The notes beneath the pieces are model-generated. The model saw nothing but the letters and a program-made list of their open reading frames with translations. It was not told the origin of the DNA and did not search any database. A stretch of 64,000 nt of DNA from Dyadobacter fanqingshengii (GTDB lineage Bacteria; Bacteroidota; Bacteroidia; Cytophagales; Spirosomataceae), in contig NZ_CP098806.1 of the NCBI RefSeq assembly GCF_023822005.2, forward strand, positions 6,012,501 through 6,076,500, in the 5' to 3' direction. A program made the position numbers and the translations under genes. Below, one piece after another: positions 15,193 through 24,301 of the stretch. The stretch's first letter is position 1; the number at the start of each line of letters is the position of its first letter.

Positions 15193-16125
15193 TTACTTGT
15201 TGTACAGGCTTTTGATTGCTCCCTCCTGATTAATCTTCTGCAAATCTTTCGTAGTCATTCTGGATCCGTCCGGGGACCAGCCTGGCGCTTTGATCAGATA
15301 ATTGAGCTTGGTACGGAGGTCTGTTTTTTGCTTAAAATCCTTTCCTATTTCCTTCCACTCGTGCAATACGGTGTTTGCCAGCGTTGCGTTTTCAATGGGT
15401 TTGGTCAGTCCGTAAACGGGCGGAACGGTTTCCAATTCTTCCTGAAATGTGTCAAAAATGCGGTCCCAGATGATCAGGCACATGCCCATGTTTTTGTCCA
15501 GATACTGCACATTGCTGGCGTGGTGAACACGGTGATGAGAAGGGGTTACGAAAATATATTCAAGCCAGCCCAGTTTGCCCACGTATTCCGTGTGCACAAT
15601 GATGCCGTAAATTTGCGTGAGCGAGTACATAATGATAATATCCGCAGGACTAAACCCAACAAGCGCCAGTGGGATAAAATAAAAAAAACGATAGAGCGGC
15701 TGGAAAACGGAAGAACGGAAACCGGTCGTCAGATTGAAATGCTCGGAAGAATGGTGCGTGACGTGCACAGCCCAGAATAACCTGCTGTGGTGATCCACAT
15801 AATGCAAAGTGTAAAACGCGAGGTCTTCCAAAAGGAACAGGCTGAACCAGTAAAAAAATGGGTTACTAACGGCCGCTTTAAAGCCCATATTATAGAACCA
15901 GATCAGCACACCTACATATGCAGTTCTGAATAAAAGGTCGATGCCGCCGTTCAGGAGCATTAGCAGCGCATTGGTAAAGCTGTCTTTGAAAGTGTAGGAA
16001 GCGCGTGGACTATGATGTTCGTGCGAGGGCCGGTAAGTCAGGAAAATTTCGACGCAGATCAGCAACAGATAAAACGGAGTAGAGACTTTTAAAAGAAAAT
16101 CCTCAAACTCATATGTGCCAGGCAT
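15193..16125 (-). CDS. Sterol desaturase/fatty acid hydroxylase family membrane protein
   Basis: A 310-residue integral membrane di-iron enzyme. The histidine clusters expected for the fatty acid hydroxylase superfamily are present: HYVDHHS, HVTHHSSEHFN and, further on, HHRVHHASN. Four or so membrane helices surround them, the first at about residues 12-30. The family introduces hydroxyl groups or double bonds into lipids, carotenoids or sterols. The substrate here is unknown; bacterial members in Bacteroidota may modify lipids of the envelope. The C-terminal 80 residues after the last His cluster are hydrophilic. It stands between the convergent dehydrogenase gene and the XRE regulator gene, 159 bases from the latter. 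Confidence 0.85.
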   Translation of the reverse strand: MPGTYEFEDFLLKVSTPFYLLLICVEIFLTYRPSHEHHSPRASYTFKDSFTNALLMLLNGGIDLLFRTAYVGVLIWFYNMGFKAAVSNPFFYWFSLFLLEDLAFYTLHYVDHHSRLFWAVHVTHHSSEHFNLTTGFRSSVFQPLYRFFYFIPLALVGFSPADIIIMYSLTQIYGIIVHTEYVGKLGWLEYIFVTPSHHRVHHASNVQYLDKNMGMCLIIWDRIFDTFQEELETVPPVYGLTKPIENATLANTVLHEWKEIGKDFKQKTDLRTKLNYLIKAPGWSPDGSRMTTKDLQKINQEGAIKSLYNK

Positions 16126-16284
16126 AATAGAGGTGTCAAGTATTTAACAAAGATAGTTGGGAAGGTGATGGTACGATTTACGAAAATAAATTCTAAGAAA
16201 TTTTTAATCCAACTTTAATCGGATTCGCACGGCCTTCCTTTGTATCAGACATCTAACTGACGTAATGCCCCTATTCCTGAGACT

Positions 16285-17775
16285 TCAATTGATCATTCTT
16301 TTCAAAGCTTTTCTCAATTCTTCGTTTTTGTGCCGTTTTTGCAGGATGGTAGGAGCGGCGATCCTTTCCCGGCAGTCAAACAGCGAGCAGCGTTCGCAGG
16401 TTTGGTTTACTTCTCTGGCCACTAAAAACGGATCATCCAGAAATTGCAGTTTTTCCCGTGTAGGCGCATCCAGGTAAATGCCCATCGAAACGCTCACGTT
16501 CAGGCCAGGAGTAGGGGACATGGGCAAAGCAAAGCTGATCACCAGATATTCATCACGCGTGTCCAGGTAAGTGGATTTCTGCGCCTTACAAAGAATTCCA
16601 GGCTGTTCTTTACGCCTGATAATATCACCCAGATCGTTCAGAATAGTTAATGCGACCCAGCGGCGGCAATAATGTTCGTCTTTCACGGTGTGCGGATAAT
16701 GCTTCCGGGAAATGTGCATTTCCTTGGTCATATCAAAGATATTCTGGCCGACGAAATTATTGAAACGGGAGAAAAAGATCTGGTTAATGCCGAAGTAGCG
16801 CGGCAAAATGTTGCTTAACCTGTAACAGAACGATTCCGGCGTTGTATTAAACCTGTGGATGAGGTCAATGAGTTGCTGCGGCTTCCACATTTTTTGTTCA
16901 AAAACCGCAGCGACTGCGGGCACAAGCAAGCTTCTCTTAATGATAATCGCACTCGAAAAATAGGACGCTTTGAAGTTGTTGAGCAACTGTTCGAACGATT
17001 CGGCTTCCACCAAAGCGGTGGTATGCAACCTGTTTTTCAGACCTAAATATAAATAACCAATCTCCCGCCCAAAAATAAATGCCCGCTGCACCGACGAAAG
17101 GTGATTATTCATGAGCAAACGATTCCCATTTGGATTGGTAATCGTTAACGAACGAACACTGGAAAATTCCGGATTGGCCTTTTCATTGATATTTTCAATG
17201 GAATAATTAAAGCGGGATCTCAGGATTTCAGCCAGATCTTTTTCATTCAGGATCTGATTTTCTTCAACATTGTTTTCGATCAAAAAACGCTCTGCTTCGA
17301 GTTCAATGTCCTCAAAATAATTGTCGTGCATTTCCTGGTACGTACGCAATGCCGAGAAATAGAACTTCTCAATCGACATATTGTAGTTCCGTGCAATTTC
17401 GATTAATGTTCCTACAAATGCGCTGATCTTGGCCGGTGCGTCGGAAAGGATTTCGAGCAGGTTGGCAGGATCTATTCCAAAAAGTTCAAGCGGGAGTTCT
17501 GTGAGCACATTGGAGCTCAGCAGATCCGAGATGGGTTCGAGCCGTTTTGTGAGTTTGAGTGAAACGAGCGTATCGTAATCTACATCCATGGCCGAGGCCA
17601 GGGCAATGATCTTGTCGGATTTCGGATATTTTTTACCTTTCTCAATTTCGTTGATGTACGAAATCGACAACCCCGATTTCTGAGAAAGTTCGCTGAGTGA
17701 CATTCCTTTGTCCAGTCGCAGCTGTTTGAGCTTCAACCCGAAAACCAACCTTACATTATCTGTATTTATTGCCAC
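16285..17775 (-). CDS. XRE-family regulator with degenerate ImmA/IrrE-like domain and Cys cluster
   Basis: A 496-residue cytosolic regulator. Residues about 12-66 form a Cro/cI helix-turn-helix (KGMSLSELSQKSGLSISYINEIE). The middle resembles the ImmA/IrrE domain, but where the zinc motif HExxH belongs it reads FGREIGYLYLG, so the protease site appears lost. The C-terminal part ends with CERCSLFDCRERIAAP, a cluster with Cys spacing able to bind metal or an iron-sulfur centre, as in RamB/PrpC-type short-chain fatty acid regulators. The start is GTG at 17775; no ATG is available before the helix-turn-helix. A promoter and an inverted repeat sit just upstream, suggesting self-regulation. The next genes give no clue to its targets. 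Confidence 0.82.
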   Translation of the reverse strand: MAINTDNVRLVFGLKLKQLRLDKGMSLSELSQKSGLSISYINEIEKGKKYPKSDKIIALASAMDVDYDTLVSLKLTKRLEPISDLLSSNVLTELPLELFGIDPANLLEILSDAPAKISAFVGTLIEIARNYNMSIEKFYFSALRTYQEMHDNYFEDIELEAERFLIENNVEENQILNEKDLAEILRSRFNYSIENINEKANPEFSSVRSLTITNPNGNRLLMNNHLSSVQRAFIFGREIGYLYLGLKNRLHTTALVEAESFEQLLNNFKASYFSSAIIIKRSLLVPAVAAVFEQKMWKPQQLIDLIHRFNTTPESFCYRLSNILPRYFGINQIFFSRFNNFVGQNIFDMTKEMHISRKHYPHTVKDEHYCRRWVALTILNDLGDIIRRKEQPGILCKAQKSTYLDTRDEYLVISFALPMSPTPGLNVSVSMGIYLDAPTREKLQFLDDPFLVAREVNQTCERCSLFDCRERIAAPTILQKRHKNEELRKALKRMIN

Positions 17776-17790
17776 TGCGCTGTTTTATCG

Positions 17791-17819
17791 GCCTGTAATG
17801 TATGATTTCGTATACAGGC
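17791..17819. promoter_or_regulatory. Inverted repeat, possible operator of the XRE regulator
   Basis: GCCTGTA at 17791-17797 and TACAGGC at 17813-17819 are perfect inverted copies separated by 15 bases. The site lies between the regulator's start codon and its predicted transcription start, a position fit for autorepression or for an mRNA hairpin. Confidence 0.4.
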
Positions 17820-17837
17820 AATTTAGGTAAAGAAATG

Positions 17838-17866
17838 CAAAAGTAGAAATCACGGGCAGAATCAAA
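17838..17866 (-). promoter_or_regulatory. Bacteroidota-type promoter for the XRE regulator
   Basis: Read on the minus strand, TTTG (17863-17866) is followed after 17 bases by TACTTTTG (17838-17845), a full match to TTTG-N17-23-TAnnTTTG. The start codon is about 60 bases downstream. Confidence 0.6.
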
Positions 17867-17883
17867 GGCATTATCCCAAAAAC

Positions 17884-17915
17884 AAAAAACGGGACTCGTT
17901 TTCACGCAAGTCCCG
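17884..17915 (-). terminator. Rho-independent terminator of the beta-barrel protein gene
   Basis: CGGGACT (17890-17896) pairs with AGTCCCG (17909-17915); on the minus strand a T-rich run follows (A run at 17882-17889 on the plus strand). It lies 24 bases past the stop of the gene at 17940-18608. Confidence 0.75.
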
Positions 17916-17939
17916 TTTGTATTACATATGGTTTCCGGA

Positions 17940-18608
17940 TCAAAAAATCGCAAAGCCAAGAGTCGCCTGGAACAAATTGCTCTTTTTGCCAAACTGTGAA
18001 GCGGTTGTAGCATTATCAAATTCCACTTTCACAATGTCTGTGAAATTTCCTTCATAACGCACATCCAGGCTCAATCTGCCAAAATCAACGCCAACACCGG
18101 CCTGGTAACCGTAAGCCAGGCGGTTTTTGAATTCCGCCGAGTTTTCGCCCGTAATAACATCAAACGAATCACCGATTTTACCGTTATTCGACAATCTCAA
18201 TGAAGCCATAGGGCCCACATTGATGCGGAAGAACTTCGCAACTCTGATCCCAAACAAGATCGGCACGTCCAGGTTTGAGAAGCGAACATCAACTTTTCCA
18301 TTCGAATCCTGCACGCCGTCTTCATACACATTGAAACGACCTCCCTTTTGGGATAATAAAATCTCAGGCTGGATATAGAATGTTTTACCAAAGCGGAAAA
18401 AAACACCTCCCGCAAAGCCAAGGGAACGGTTGTCGTTGTCTTTGAAATTGAACGGGTTGTTGCCCGATGCAAGGGTCAGGTCGTTGCTGCCATTAATGTT
18501 GGACATGTTCGCTCCTGCCTTAATCCCGAATCTGAAAGCCGGGTCGTATTGTGCTGACGCCGCATAGCTTATCGTCATCATGCACAGCGCAATCATAAAA
18601 TTTTTCAT
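17940..18608 (-). CDS. Outer-membrane beta-barrel protein (PorT-like)
   Basis: A 222-residue protein with a signal peptide ending at AASAQ (about residue 19), then a beta-barrel of the porin/PorT type common in Bacteroidota. RFGIKAGANMSNI opens the barrel, IQPEILLSQKGG is a characteristic strand pair, and YGYQAGVGVDFGRLSLDVRYEG precedes a final strand that ends in Phe (FAIF), the usual outer-membrane assembly signal. Its cargo or role is unknown. It is monocistronic by appearance, with its own terminator downstream and 252 bases separating its start from leuS on the other strand. Confidence 0.82.
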   Translation of the reverse strand: MKNFMIALCMMTISYAASAQYDPAFRFGIKAGANMSNINGSNDLTLASGNNPFNFKDNDNRSLGFAGGVFFRFGKTFYIQPEILLSQKGGRFNVYEDGVQDSNGKVDVRFSNLDVPILFGIRVAKFFRINVGPMASLRLSNNGKIGDSFDVITGENSAEFKNRLAYGYQAGVGVDFGRLSLDVRYEGNFTDIVKVEFDNATTASQFGKKSNLFQATLGFAIF

Positions 18609-18860
18609 GTTGGTTTCTGGTTAGTAGATATAATTGAATTAATAAAAAATCTTAAAAACGCGTGCCCGAAAGCCAGGCCTGCAATTGCGTATGAAATGGG
18701 AATTAGTTTCTACAAGGATTCGGGAACCGCGCGGATCGCGACGTAATGTGACGTAGGGTAAACCTTATTACAATCAAAAACGCTATTTTTGCGGTCAGTT
18801 TTGAAATTTGGCAAGGCAGAGAGCCAGCCACTATCGTAATAAGGAAATACAGAGACAGTT

Positions 18861-21668
18861 ATGAGTGATTATAGTCATCGGGAAATAGAGCAGAAATGGC
18901 AGCAATATTGGGAAAGCCACGGCACATTTAATGTTGAAAACCAATCGGACCTTCCCAAATATTATGTGTTGGACATGTTCCCGTATCCCTCGGGAGCCGG
19001 ATTGCATGTAGGACACCCGCTGGGATACATTGCATCCGATATTTATTCCCGTTACAAAAGGCTTAAAGGGTTTAACGTGTTGCATCCGATGGGTTTCGAC
19101 AGCTTCGGGCTTCCCGCCGAACAATACGCAATCCAGACCGGGCAGCATCCCGCCATCACGACGGAACAGAACATTACCCGCTACATTGAGCAATTAAAAA
19201 ATCTGGGTTTCAGCTACGACTGGAAACGCGAAGTGCGTACTTCTGACCCAAATTATTATAAATGGACACAATGGATCTTCATCGAGCTTTTCAAGAGCTG
19301 GTATAACAACGATTCCAGTAAGGCTGAGCCGATTGAATCTTTGATTTCCATCTTTGAAAAAAGCGGAAACAAAGGCGTTAATGCACCTTGTGATGAGGAT
19401 ACGCCGATTTTCACAGCACAAGAATGGAGCAGCTGGTCAGAAGAGGACCAGTACAAGTTGACATTGAAATACAGGCTTACCTATGTGGCGGACGCAACGG
19501 TAAACTGGTGCGCGGGACTGGGTTCGGTGCTTTCCAATGATGAGGTGAAGGATGGCGTTTCAGAGCGTGGCGGATTTCCCGTTGTCCAAAAATTAATGCG
19601 CCAGTGGATGATGCGCATTACGGCCTACGCCCAGCGGTTAATCGACGGATTGGACACAATTGACTGGACCGAATCACTGAAAGAACAGCAGCGCAACTGG
19701 ATCGGAAGATCGGTGGGCGCGTTGGTGAAATTCGACATTGATGGGCATGATAATGTGATCGAGGTGTTTACAACCCGCGTGGATACGATCTATGGCGTCA
19801 CATTTATGGTGTTAGCGCCTGAACACGAGCTTGTTGATATGATTACAACGCCCGAGCAGCGCGGCGATATTGACGTGTATATCGCTTCAACAAAGAAAAA
19901 ATCGGAGCGCGACCGGATGTCCGATGTAAAAACGGTTTCGGGCGCATTCACGGGTGCTTATGCTGTAAATCCTTTTAACGATGAAAAAATCCCTGTTTAT
20001 ATAGCCGATTATGTGTTGGCAGGTTATGGAACAGGCGCTGTGATGGCGGTTCCGTCCGGTGACCAGCGCGACTGGAATTTTGCGCAGCATTTCAATTTGC
20101 CGATCATTCCCATTCTGGATTCACAAAAAGAAACGGAAACACAAGCAGATTCGACCAAGGATGGTCATTATATCAATTCAGGCATGATCAATGGCTTGAC
20201 TTTTCACGAAGCCAATAAAGTTTTGATCAACTGGCTTGAAGAAAAAGGCATTGGAAAAGGCAAAATCAACTATCGACTGCGTGATGCCGTTTTCAGCCGT
20301 CAGCGTTACTGGGGCGAGCCTGTGCCTGTTTTTTATAAAAATGACAGCACCGGGCAACCGCTTCCTTACTTATTGGGAGAAAACGAATTGCCATTAAACT
20401 TGCCTGAGGTTGACAAATATCTGCCGACAGAAAACGGCGAGCCGCCGTTGGGCCGTGCACAGGATTGGGCGCATGGTTCCGGCAATGGCTACGAACTGAG
20501 CACAATGCCGGGATGGGCGGGAAGCAGCTGGTATTGGTATCGCTATATGGACCCGAAAAACCAGGAAGAGTTCGCTTCGAAAGAATCGATCGATTACTGG
20601 CGCGACGTGGATTTATACATTGGCGGAACCGAGCACGCAACCGGACATTTGTTGTACAGCCGTTTCTGGAACAAATTCCTGAAAGACCGTGGATTTGTAC
20701 CGGAAGAGGAGCCATTCAAAAAGCTGATCAACCAGGGAATGATCCAGGGTCGCAGCAATTTTGTTTATCGGGTAAAAGGCGATGATTACAGCAGTCCCGT
20801 TTTTGTAAGTGCCGGACTGCGTGCGCAATATGACGTTTCTGCATTGCATGTGGATGTGAATATCGTTGAGAATGATGTTTTGGACGTAGAGAAATTCAAG
20901 GCAACCCGCCGTGACATTGTTGGGGAGAACCCGACATTCATCTTGGAGGATGGCAAATATGTGTGCGGTGTGGAGGTGGAGAAAATGTCGAAATCCAAGT
21001 TCAACGTGGTAAATCCGGACGACATTGTGGAGCGTTACGGAGCAGACACATTGCGTTTGTATGAAATGTTTTTAGGGCCGTTGGAGCAGGCTAAGCCCTG
21101 GAATACCAATGGGATAGACGGAACATATCGTTTTATCCGCAAGCTGTGGCGGTTGTTCTATAATGATGCAGGACAATGGATGGTGAAGGACGTTCCGGCT
21201 AAACCGGAAGAGTTGAAAATTTTGCATAAGACCATCAAAAAAATTGAAGAAGACATTGAAAACTTCTCCTTTAACACCGCAGTAAGTGCTTTTATGGTGT
21301 GTGTCAATGAGTTGGGTGCTGTGAAATGTCAGAGCAAAGCTGTTTTACAGGAGCTTGTCGTTTTACTTTCCCCATATGCGCCCCATATCAGCGAGGAGTT
21401 GTGGGATCTGTTGGGCAATGAAAAAGGAATGGTGTCAAAAGCAGCTTTCCCGAAATGGGAATTACAGCACGTTACCGATTCGGTTTTTGAATATCCGATT
21501 CAGATCAATGGAAAAGTAAGGGCATCATTAACATTCGCATTGGACACGCCGGCATCCGAAATCGAGAAGGAAGTGTTGGCAAATGAAACCGTGCAGCGCT
21601 GGATGGAAGGAAAAGATGCCAAAAAGGTGATTGTCGTTCCGAGGCGGATCGTAAATGTTGTGATCTGA
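18861..21668 (+). CDS. leuS: Leucine--tRNA ligase
   Basis: Charges tRNA-Leu; class I aminoacyl-tRNA synthetase, 935 residues. The HIGH-type motif is in PYPSGAGLHVGHPLG (about residues 42-56). The KMSKS loop is at residues 708-712. Between them is the CP1 editing domain, with VFTTRVDTIYGVTFM and the conserved GTGAVMAVP. The tRNA-binding helical domain and a short C-terminal domain with VNGK-like QINGKVRASLTF follow. The length is slightly above that of E. coli LeuRS. A TATTTTTG box at 18784-18791 may be its -7 element, though no good -33 box is visible. A strong terminator follows the stop. Confidence 0.97.
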   Translation: MSDYSHREIEQKWQQYWESHGTFNVENQSDLPKYYVLDMFPYPSGAGLHVGHPLGYIASDIYSRYKRLKGFNVLHPMGFDSFGLPAEQYAIQTGQHPAITTEQNITRYIEQLKNLGFSYDWKREVRTSDPNYYKWTQWIFIELFKSWYNNDSSKAEPIESLISIFEKSGNKGVNAPCDEDTPIFTAQEWSSWSEEDQYKLTLKYRLTYVADATVNWCAGLGSVLSNDEVKDGVSERGGFPVVQKLMRQWMMRITAYAQRLIDGLDTIDWTESLKEQQRNWIGRSVGALVKFDIDGHDNVIEVFTTRVDTIYGVTFMVLAPEHELVDMITTPEQRGDIDVYIASTKKKSERDRMSDVKTVSGAFTGAYAVNPFNDEKIPVYIADYVLAGYGTGAVMAVPSGDQRDWNFAQHFNLPIIPILDSQKETETQADSTKDGHYINSGMINGLTFHEANKVLINWLEEKGIGKGKINYRLRDAVFSRQRYWGEPVPVFYKNDSTGQPLPYLLGENELPLNLPEVDKYLPTENGEPPLGRAQDWAHGSGNGYELSTMPGWAGSSWYWYRYMDPKNQEEFASKESIDYWRDVDLYIGGTEHATGHLLYSRFWNKFLKDRGFVPEEEPFKKLINQGMIQGRSNFVYRVKGDDYSSPVFVSAGLRAQYDVSALHVDVNIVENDVLDVEKFKATRRDIVGENPTFILEDGKYVCGVEVEKMSKSKFNVVNPDDIVERYGADTLRLYEMFLGPLEQAKPWNTNGIDGTYRFIRKLWRLFYNDAGQWMVKDVPAKPEELKILHKTIKKIEEDIENFSFNTAVSAFMVCVNELGAVKCQSKAVLQELVVLLSPYAPHISEELWDLLGNEKGMVSKAAFPKWELQHVTDSVFEYPIQINGKVRASLTFALDTPASEIEKEVLANETVQRWMEGKDAKKVIVVPRRIVNVVI

Positions 21669-21693
21669 TATAAGGTTATAAATCAATGCAAAA

Positions 21694-21727
21694 GGGCCGC
21701 TGTTGTTTAAACAGCGGCCCTTCTTTT
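21694..21727 (+). terminator. Rho-independent terminator after leuS
   Basis: GGGCCGCTGTT (21694-21704) pairs perfectly with AACAGCGGCCC (21710-21720), followed by TTCTTTT. An A run on the left side may let it also serve the minus-strand gene ending at 21776. Confidence 0.9.
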
Positions 21728-21775
21728 ATTTTTCTGGCTAACTTTTTATTTTTTCATGGCTCATATTTTGGCTTC

Positions 21776-22156
21776 TTACCGAAGGCTGATCGCGCGTTGG
21801 GTGTATTTTTCAGCCACTTCAATGGTTTTGCTGTATCGTTCACCGTTGCTGAAAATCTCAATAGTGTAGCTTCCTTCCGGTAAGTTATTGATATCGAGTA
21901 TCTTTCTTATTTTGTCAACTCTTTTGTTAAGCGTTTCGTGGTAAATGGCTTTGCCACTTTTATCGGTCAACGTCAGCACTGCATTGGCATTATTGTATTT
22001 ATCTACACTTACGAAAAGCTTGTGGCTTTTGCTTACAAAGATGCCAGTTCCGAAACCGGTCACTTTTTTGTTTTCTTTTTCGTCAGCGAATGTATTGAAA
22101 GCGAAAGAAGCAACGAAGGCGATTACTAATGCTAAGGTTTTGAATGAAGTTTTCAT
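21776..22156 (-). CDS. Small exported beta-sandwich-like protein
   Basis: A 126-residue exported protein. I start at the ATG at 22156 (MKTSFKTLALVIAF), which opens a clear signal peptide ending near FNTFADE; the frame is open further upstream, but that extension has no sensible N-terminus. The mature part is mostly strands, with LTLTDKSGKAIYHE and LNNLPEGSY-like composition in INNLPEGSYTIEIFSNGE, a pattern seen in C-terminal T9SS-type or DUF3244-like beta domains. It is much too short to be a T9SS cargo itself. Function unknown. It faces leuS tail to tail across a shared terminator. Confidence 0.65.
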   Translation of the reverse strand: MKTSFKTLALVIAFVASFAFNTFADEKENKKVTGFGTGIFVSKSHKLFVSVDKYNNANAVLTLTDKSGKAIYHETLNKRVDKIRKILDINNLPEGSYTIEIFSNGERYSKTIEVAEKYTQRAISLR

Positions 22157-22314
22157 GGCTAACAGTTGTTTAAGGTTCTGGTCTTTTGTTCCGTTTGAAC
22201 ATGACAAACATAATGCTATGGAAGGTACTATGCATAACATAGTACATGGATGGTTGAATTGGAAAATGAATGGTAGAATACTTAAAACAATGATCTTTCG
22301 TACTTTTGCACGGT

Positions 22315-23118
22315 ATGGCAAAAAGGAAAGGTCGGGCTTCGGCGGCCAAAGTAAAGTATTTGAAACCATTGCCTGCAAAAGGCTGGGCGATTATAGCCGG
22401 GTTGATTCTGTTTATTGGCGCCCTCATTTGGTGGAGGGATAAGAAAGACGTTAATCAATGGGAATTCATCGCCAAGTTTGGGATCAAATTGCCGCTCCGC
22501 TACGCCATTCATGGCATCGACGTCTCGCACCACAATGCAAAGATCAATTGGGATAAGCTGAAAAAAACACGTTCGGAGAATGTCGGGATTGATTTTGTCT
22601 ACATGAAGGCCACCGAAGGCGCCACGCATCTCGACAGACAATTTAAGCGGAACTGGGCCGAGGCAAAGCGGGTAGGGATGCGTCGGGGCGCTTATCATTT
22701 TTACAATCCAAGGGTGATGTCAGACAGGCAGGTGCAAAACTTCATCGGACAAGTGCGGATGGAGCCGGGCGATCTGCCACCGGTCCTGGATCTGGAAACC
22801 CACGCCAGCAAGCCGGACGACATTATTATAAAAGGCGTAAAAAACTGGCTGGAACAAATTGAAGCACATTACGGCGTAAAGCCAATCATTTACGTCAATG
22901 AATATTTTTACAAAAAATACATTGCCGGAAACTTCGACGAATATCCCCTTTGGCTGGCCGGTTACTCCCGCACGCACCTGGACGACCTGGCTTCTGATGC
23001 ACACGTCCTCTTCTGGCAACACAGCGAAAAAGGCTGGGCGGATGGGATTCGTGGGTTCGTGGATTACAATGTGTTTCTACACGAGCCAGAAGATTGGGCG
23101 GATTTGGCGAATAATTAA
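22315..23118 (+). CDS. GH25 family muramidase, membrane anchored
   Basis: A 267-residue cell-wall hydrolase. The N-terminus is basic (AKRKGRAS), then one membrane helix at about residues 24-40 (WAIIAGLILFIGALIWW) that would anchor the enzyme with its domain in the periplasm. The GH25 barrel starts at HGIDVSHHN, whose Asp is a conserved active-site residue, and PVLDLETH supplies the Asp-x-Glu pair that carries catalysis. It would cut the beta-1,4 bond between MurNAc and GlcNAc. I start at the ATG at 22315; TTG at 22306 falls in the likely promoter, since TACTTTTG at 22301-22308 matches a -7 box. That would give an almost leaderless message. It overlaps the aguA stop by four bases, tail to tail. 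Confidence 0.87.
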   Translation: MAKRKGRASAAKVKYLKPLPAKGWAIIAGLILFIGALIWWRDKKDVNQWEFIAKFGIKLPLRYAIHGIDVSHHNAKINWDKLKKTRSENVGIDFVYMKATEGATHLDRQFKRNWAEAKRVGMRRGAYHFYNPRVMSDRQVQNFIGQVRMEPGDLPPVLDLETHASKPDDIIIKGVKNWLEQIEAHYGVKPIIYVNEYFYKKYIAGNFDEYPLWLAGYSRTHLDDLASDAHVLFWQHSEKGWADGIRGFVDYNVFLHEPEDWADLANN

Positions 23119-24173
23119 ACCAACGGCTCCTGCTGGCTCAGACAGTGAAAACTCCCTTGCCCCCAGATGATCTCAGTAGCCTCGAGCGGAATGATCTTCC
23201 TCTCTGGAAATGCTTTTTCAAGAATGTCGATTGCAATCTGGTCATTGGGATTATTGAAAACGGGTGTAATAACGCCTGCATTACAGATCAGGAAATTAGC
23301 ATAAGAACCCGGCGTGCGGAAATTGTCTATAATGACGGCTTTCGGCATCGGGATCTCGATGATATTCAATTGCTTACCATTAACCAGGCGCATGCTTTTC
23401 AGCATTTGCAGATTGGTTTGCAGTATTTCAAAATTCTCATCATTAGGGTCATGTTCAACGCAGGCGATGACAGTGTCTTCATTGATAAAGCGCGTGGTGT
23501 CATCAATGTGGCCGTCTGTATCGTCGCCAACTATGCCGCCTTCTACCCACAGAACCTGCTGGATCCCATAATATTGACAAAGGATTTCCTCGATCCGGTC
23601 CTGATTTAAATGCGGATTCCTATTCAGGTTTAGTAGGCACGATTTGCTGGTCAGCAAGCTTCCTGCTCCGTTGAATTCCACTGCGCCACCTTCCATAATG
23701 ATCCCGGGGTTGAAAACCATCAGGTTAAGATGTTCCGCAACGGCAGTAGGCGTGCGGTTATCGGCGTCATAGGGCGGATATTTGCCTCCCCATGCATTAT
23801 GACCCCAATTCACGATCGCTTTTTCCTTTGTTTTTTCATTGATGACAAAGCAAGGCCCGTGATCTCTGCACCAGGCATCGTTTGTTGGTTTTATTACAAA
23901 TTCAATTTTAGAAAGATCTACACCGGTCGATTCCAGCTTTTTTAAAATGAAATCTTTCAGATTTGGATCATTGGCTATAATACCGACATGCTCTCCCTGG
24001 CTGATGGCTTTAATGAAGGCCAGATACTGCGGAAGCATCTTAGCAAGCCGTTCACCCTGCCATGAAGCTTCGTTATGTGGAAATGTAAGCCAGGTGGCCC
24101 GATGCGGGAACCACTCGGCTGGGAAGCTGAAACCTAGTTCTTTCGGAGTCAATGAAGTGTTGATATAAGGCAC
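23115..24173 (-). CDS. aguA: Agmatine deiminase
   Basis: Converts agmatine to N-carbamoylputrescine and ammonia, first step of one putrescine route; cytosolic, peptidylarginine-deiminase-like fold, 352 residues. Active-site landmarks are MEGGAVEFN, the GDDTDGHIDD segment with the catalytic His and Asp, and the nucleophile Cys344 in GSFHCLSQQEP. WCRDHGP is a further conserved substrate-binding piece. The start is a GTG at 24173; no ATG precedes the conserved region. The partner enzyme AguB is encoded about 9 kb away (33524-34432) on the same strand, not adjacent as in many genomes. Confidence 0.9.
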   Translation of the reverse strand: MPYINTSLTPKELGFSFPAEWFPHRATWLTFPHNEASWQGERLAKMLPQYLAFIKAISQGEHVGIIANDPNLKDFILKKLESTGVDLSKIEFVIKPTNDAWCRDHGPCFVINEKTKEKAIVNWGHNAWGGKYPPYDADNRTPTAVAEHLNLMVFNPGIIMEGGAVEFNGAGSLLTSKSCLLNLNRNPHLNQDRIEEILCQYYGIQQVLWVEGGIVGDDTDGHIDDTTRFINEDTVIACVEHDPNDENFEILQTNLQMLKSMRLVNGKQLNIIEIPMPKAVIIDNFRTPGSYANFLICNAGVITPVFNNPNDQIAIDILEKAFPERKIIPLEATEIIWGQGSFHCLSQQEPLV

Positions 24174-24247
24174 AATTAAAACTTTTTGCTAAGGCAAAGG
24201 TCGGAAAGGTTTTGCTGACTGGCAATTGCAAAGCCGTAATGTATAAA

Positions 24248-24277
24248 TAAAAACGGGACGCAGTTACCTGCATCCCG
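24248..24277 (-). terminator. Rho-independent terminator of the Hint-domain gene
   Basis: CGGGACGCAG (24254-24263) pairs with CTGCATCCCG (24268-24277) with one mismatch; read on the minus strand a T-rich run follows. It sits 25 bases beyond the stop of the gene at 24302-24889. Confidence 0.75.
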
Positions 24278-24301
24278 CCAAAGAAAATTGAGTAAATAAT
24301 G

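Noticed and set aside
21776..22378. Longer version of the small exported protein starting at 22378
   Set aside because: The added 74 residues overlap the GH25 start region and are not protein-like; the ATG at 22156 gives a proper signal peptide.
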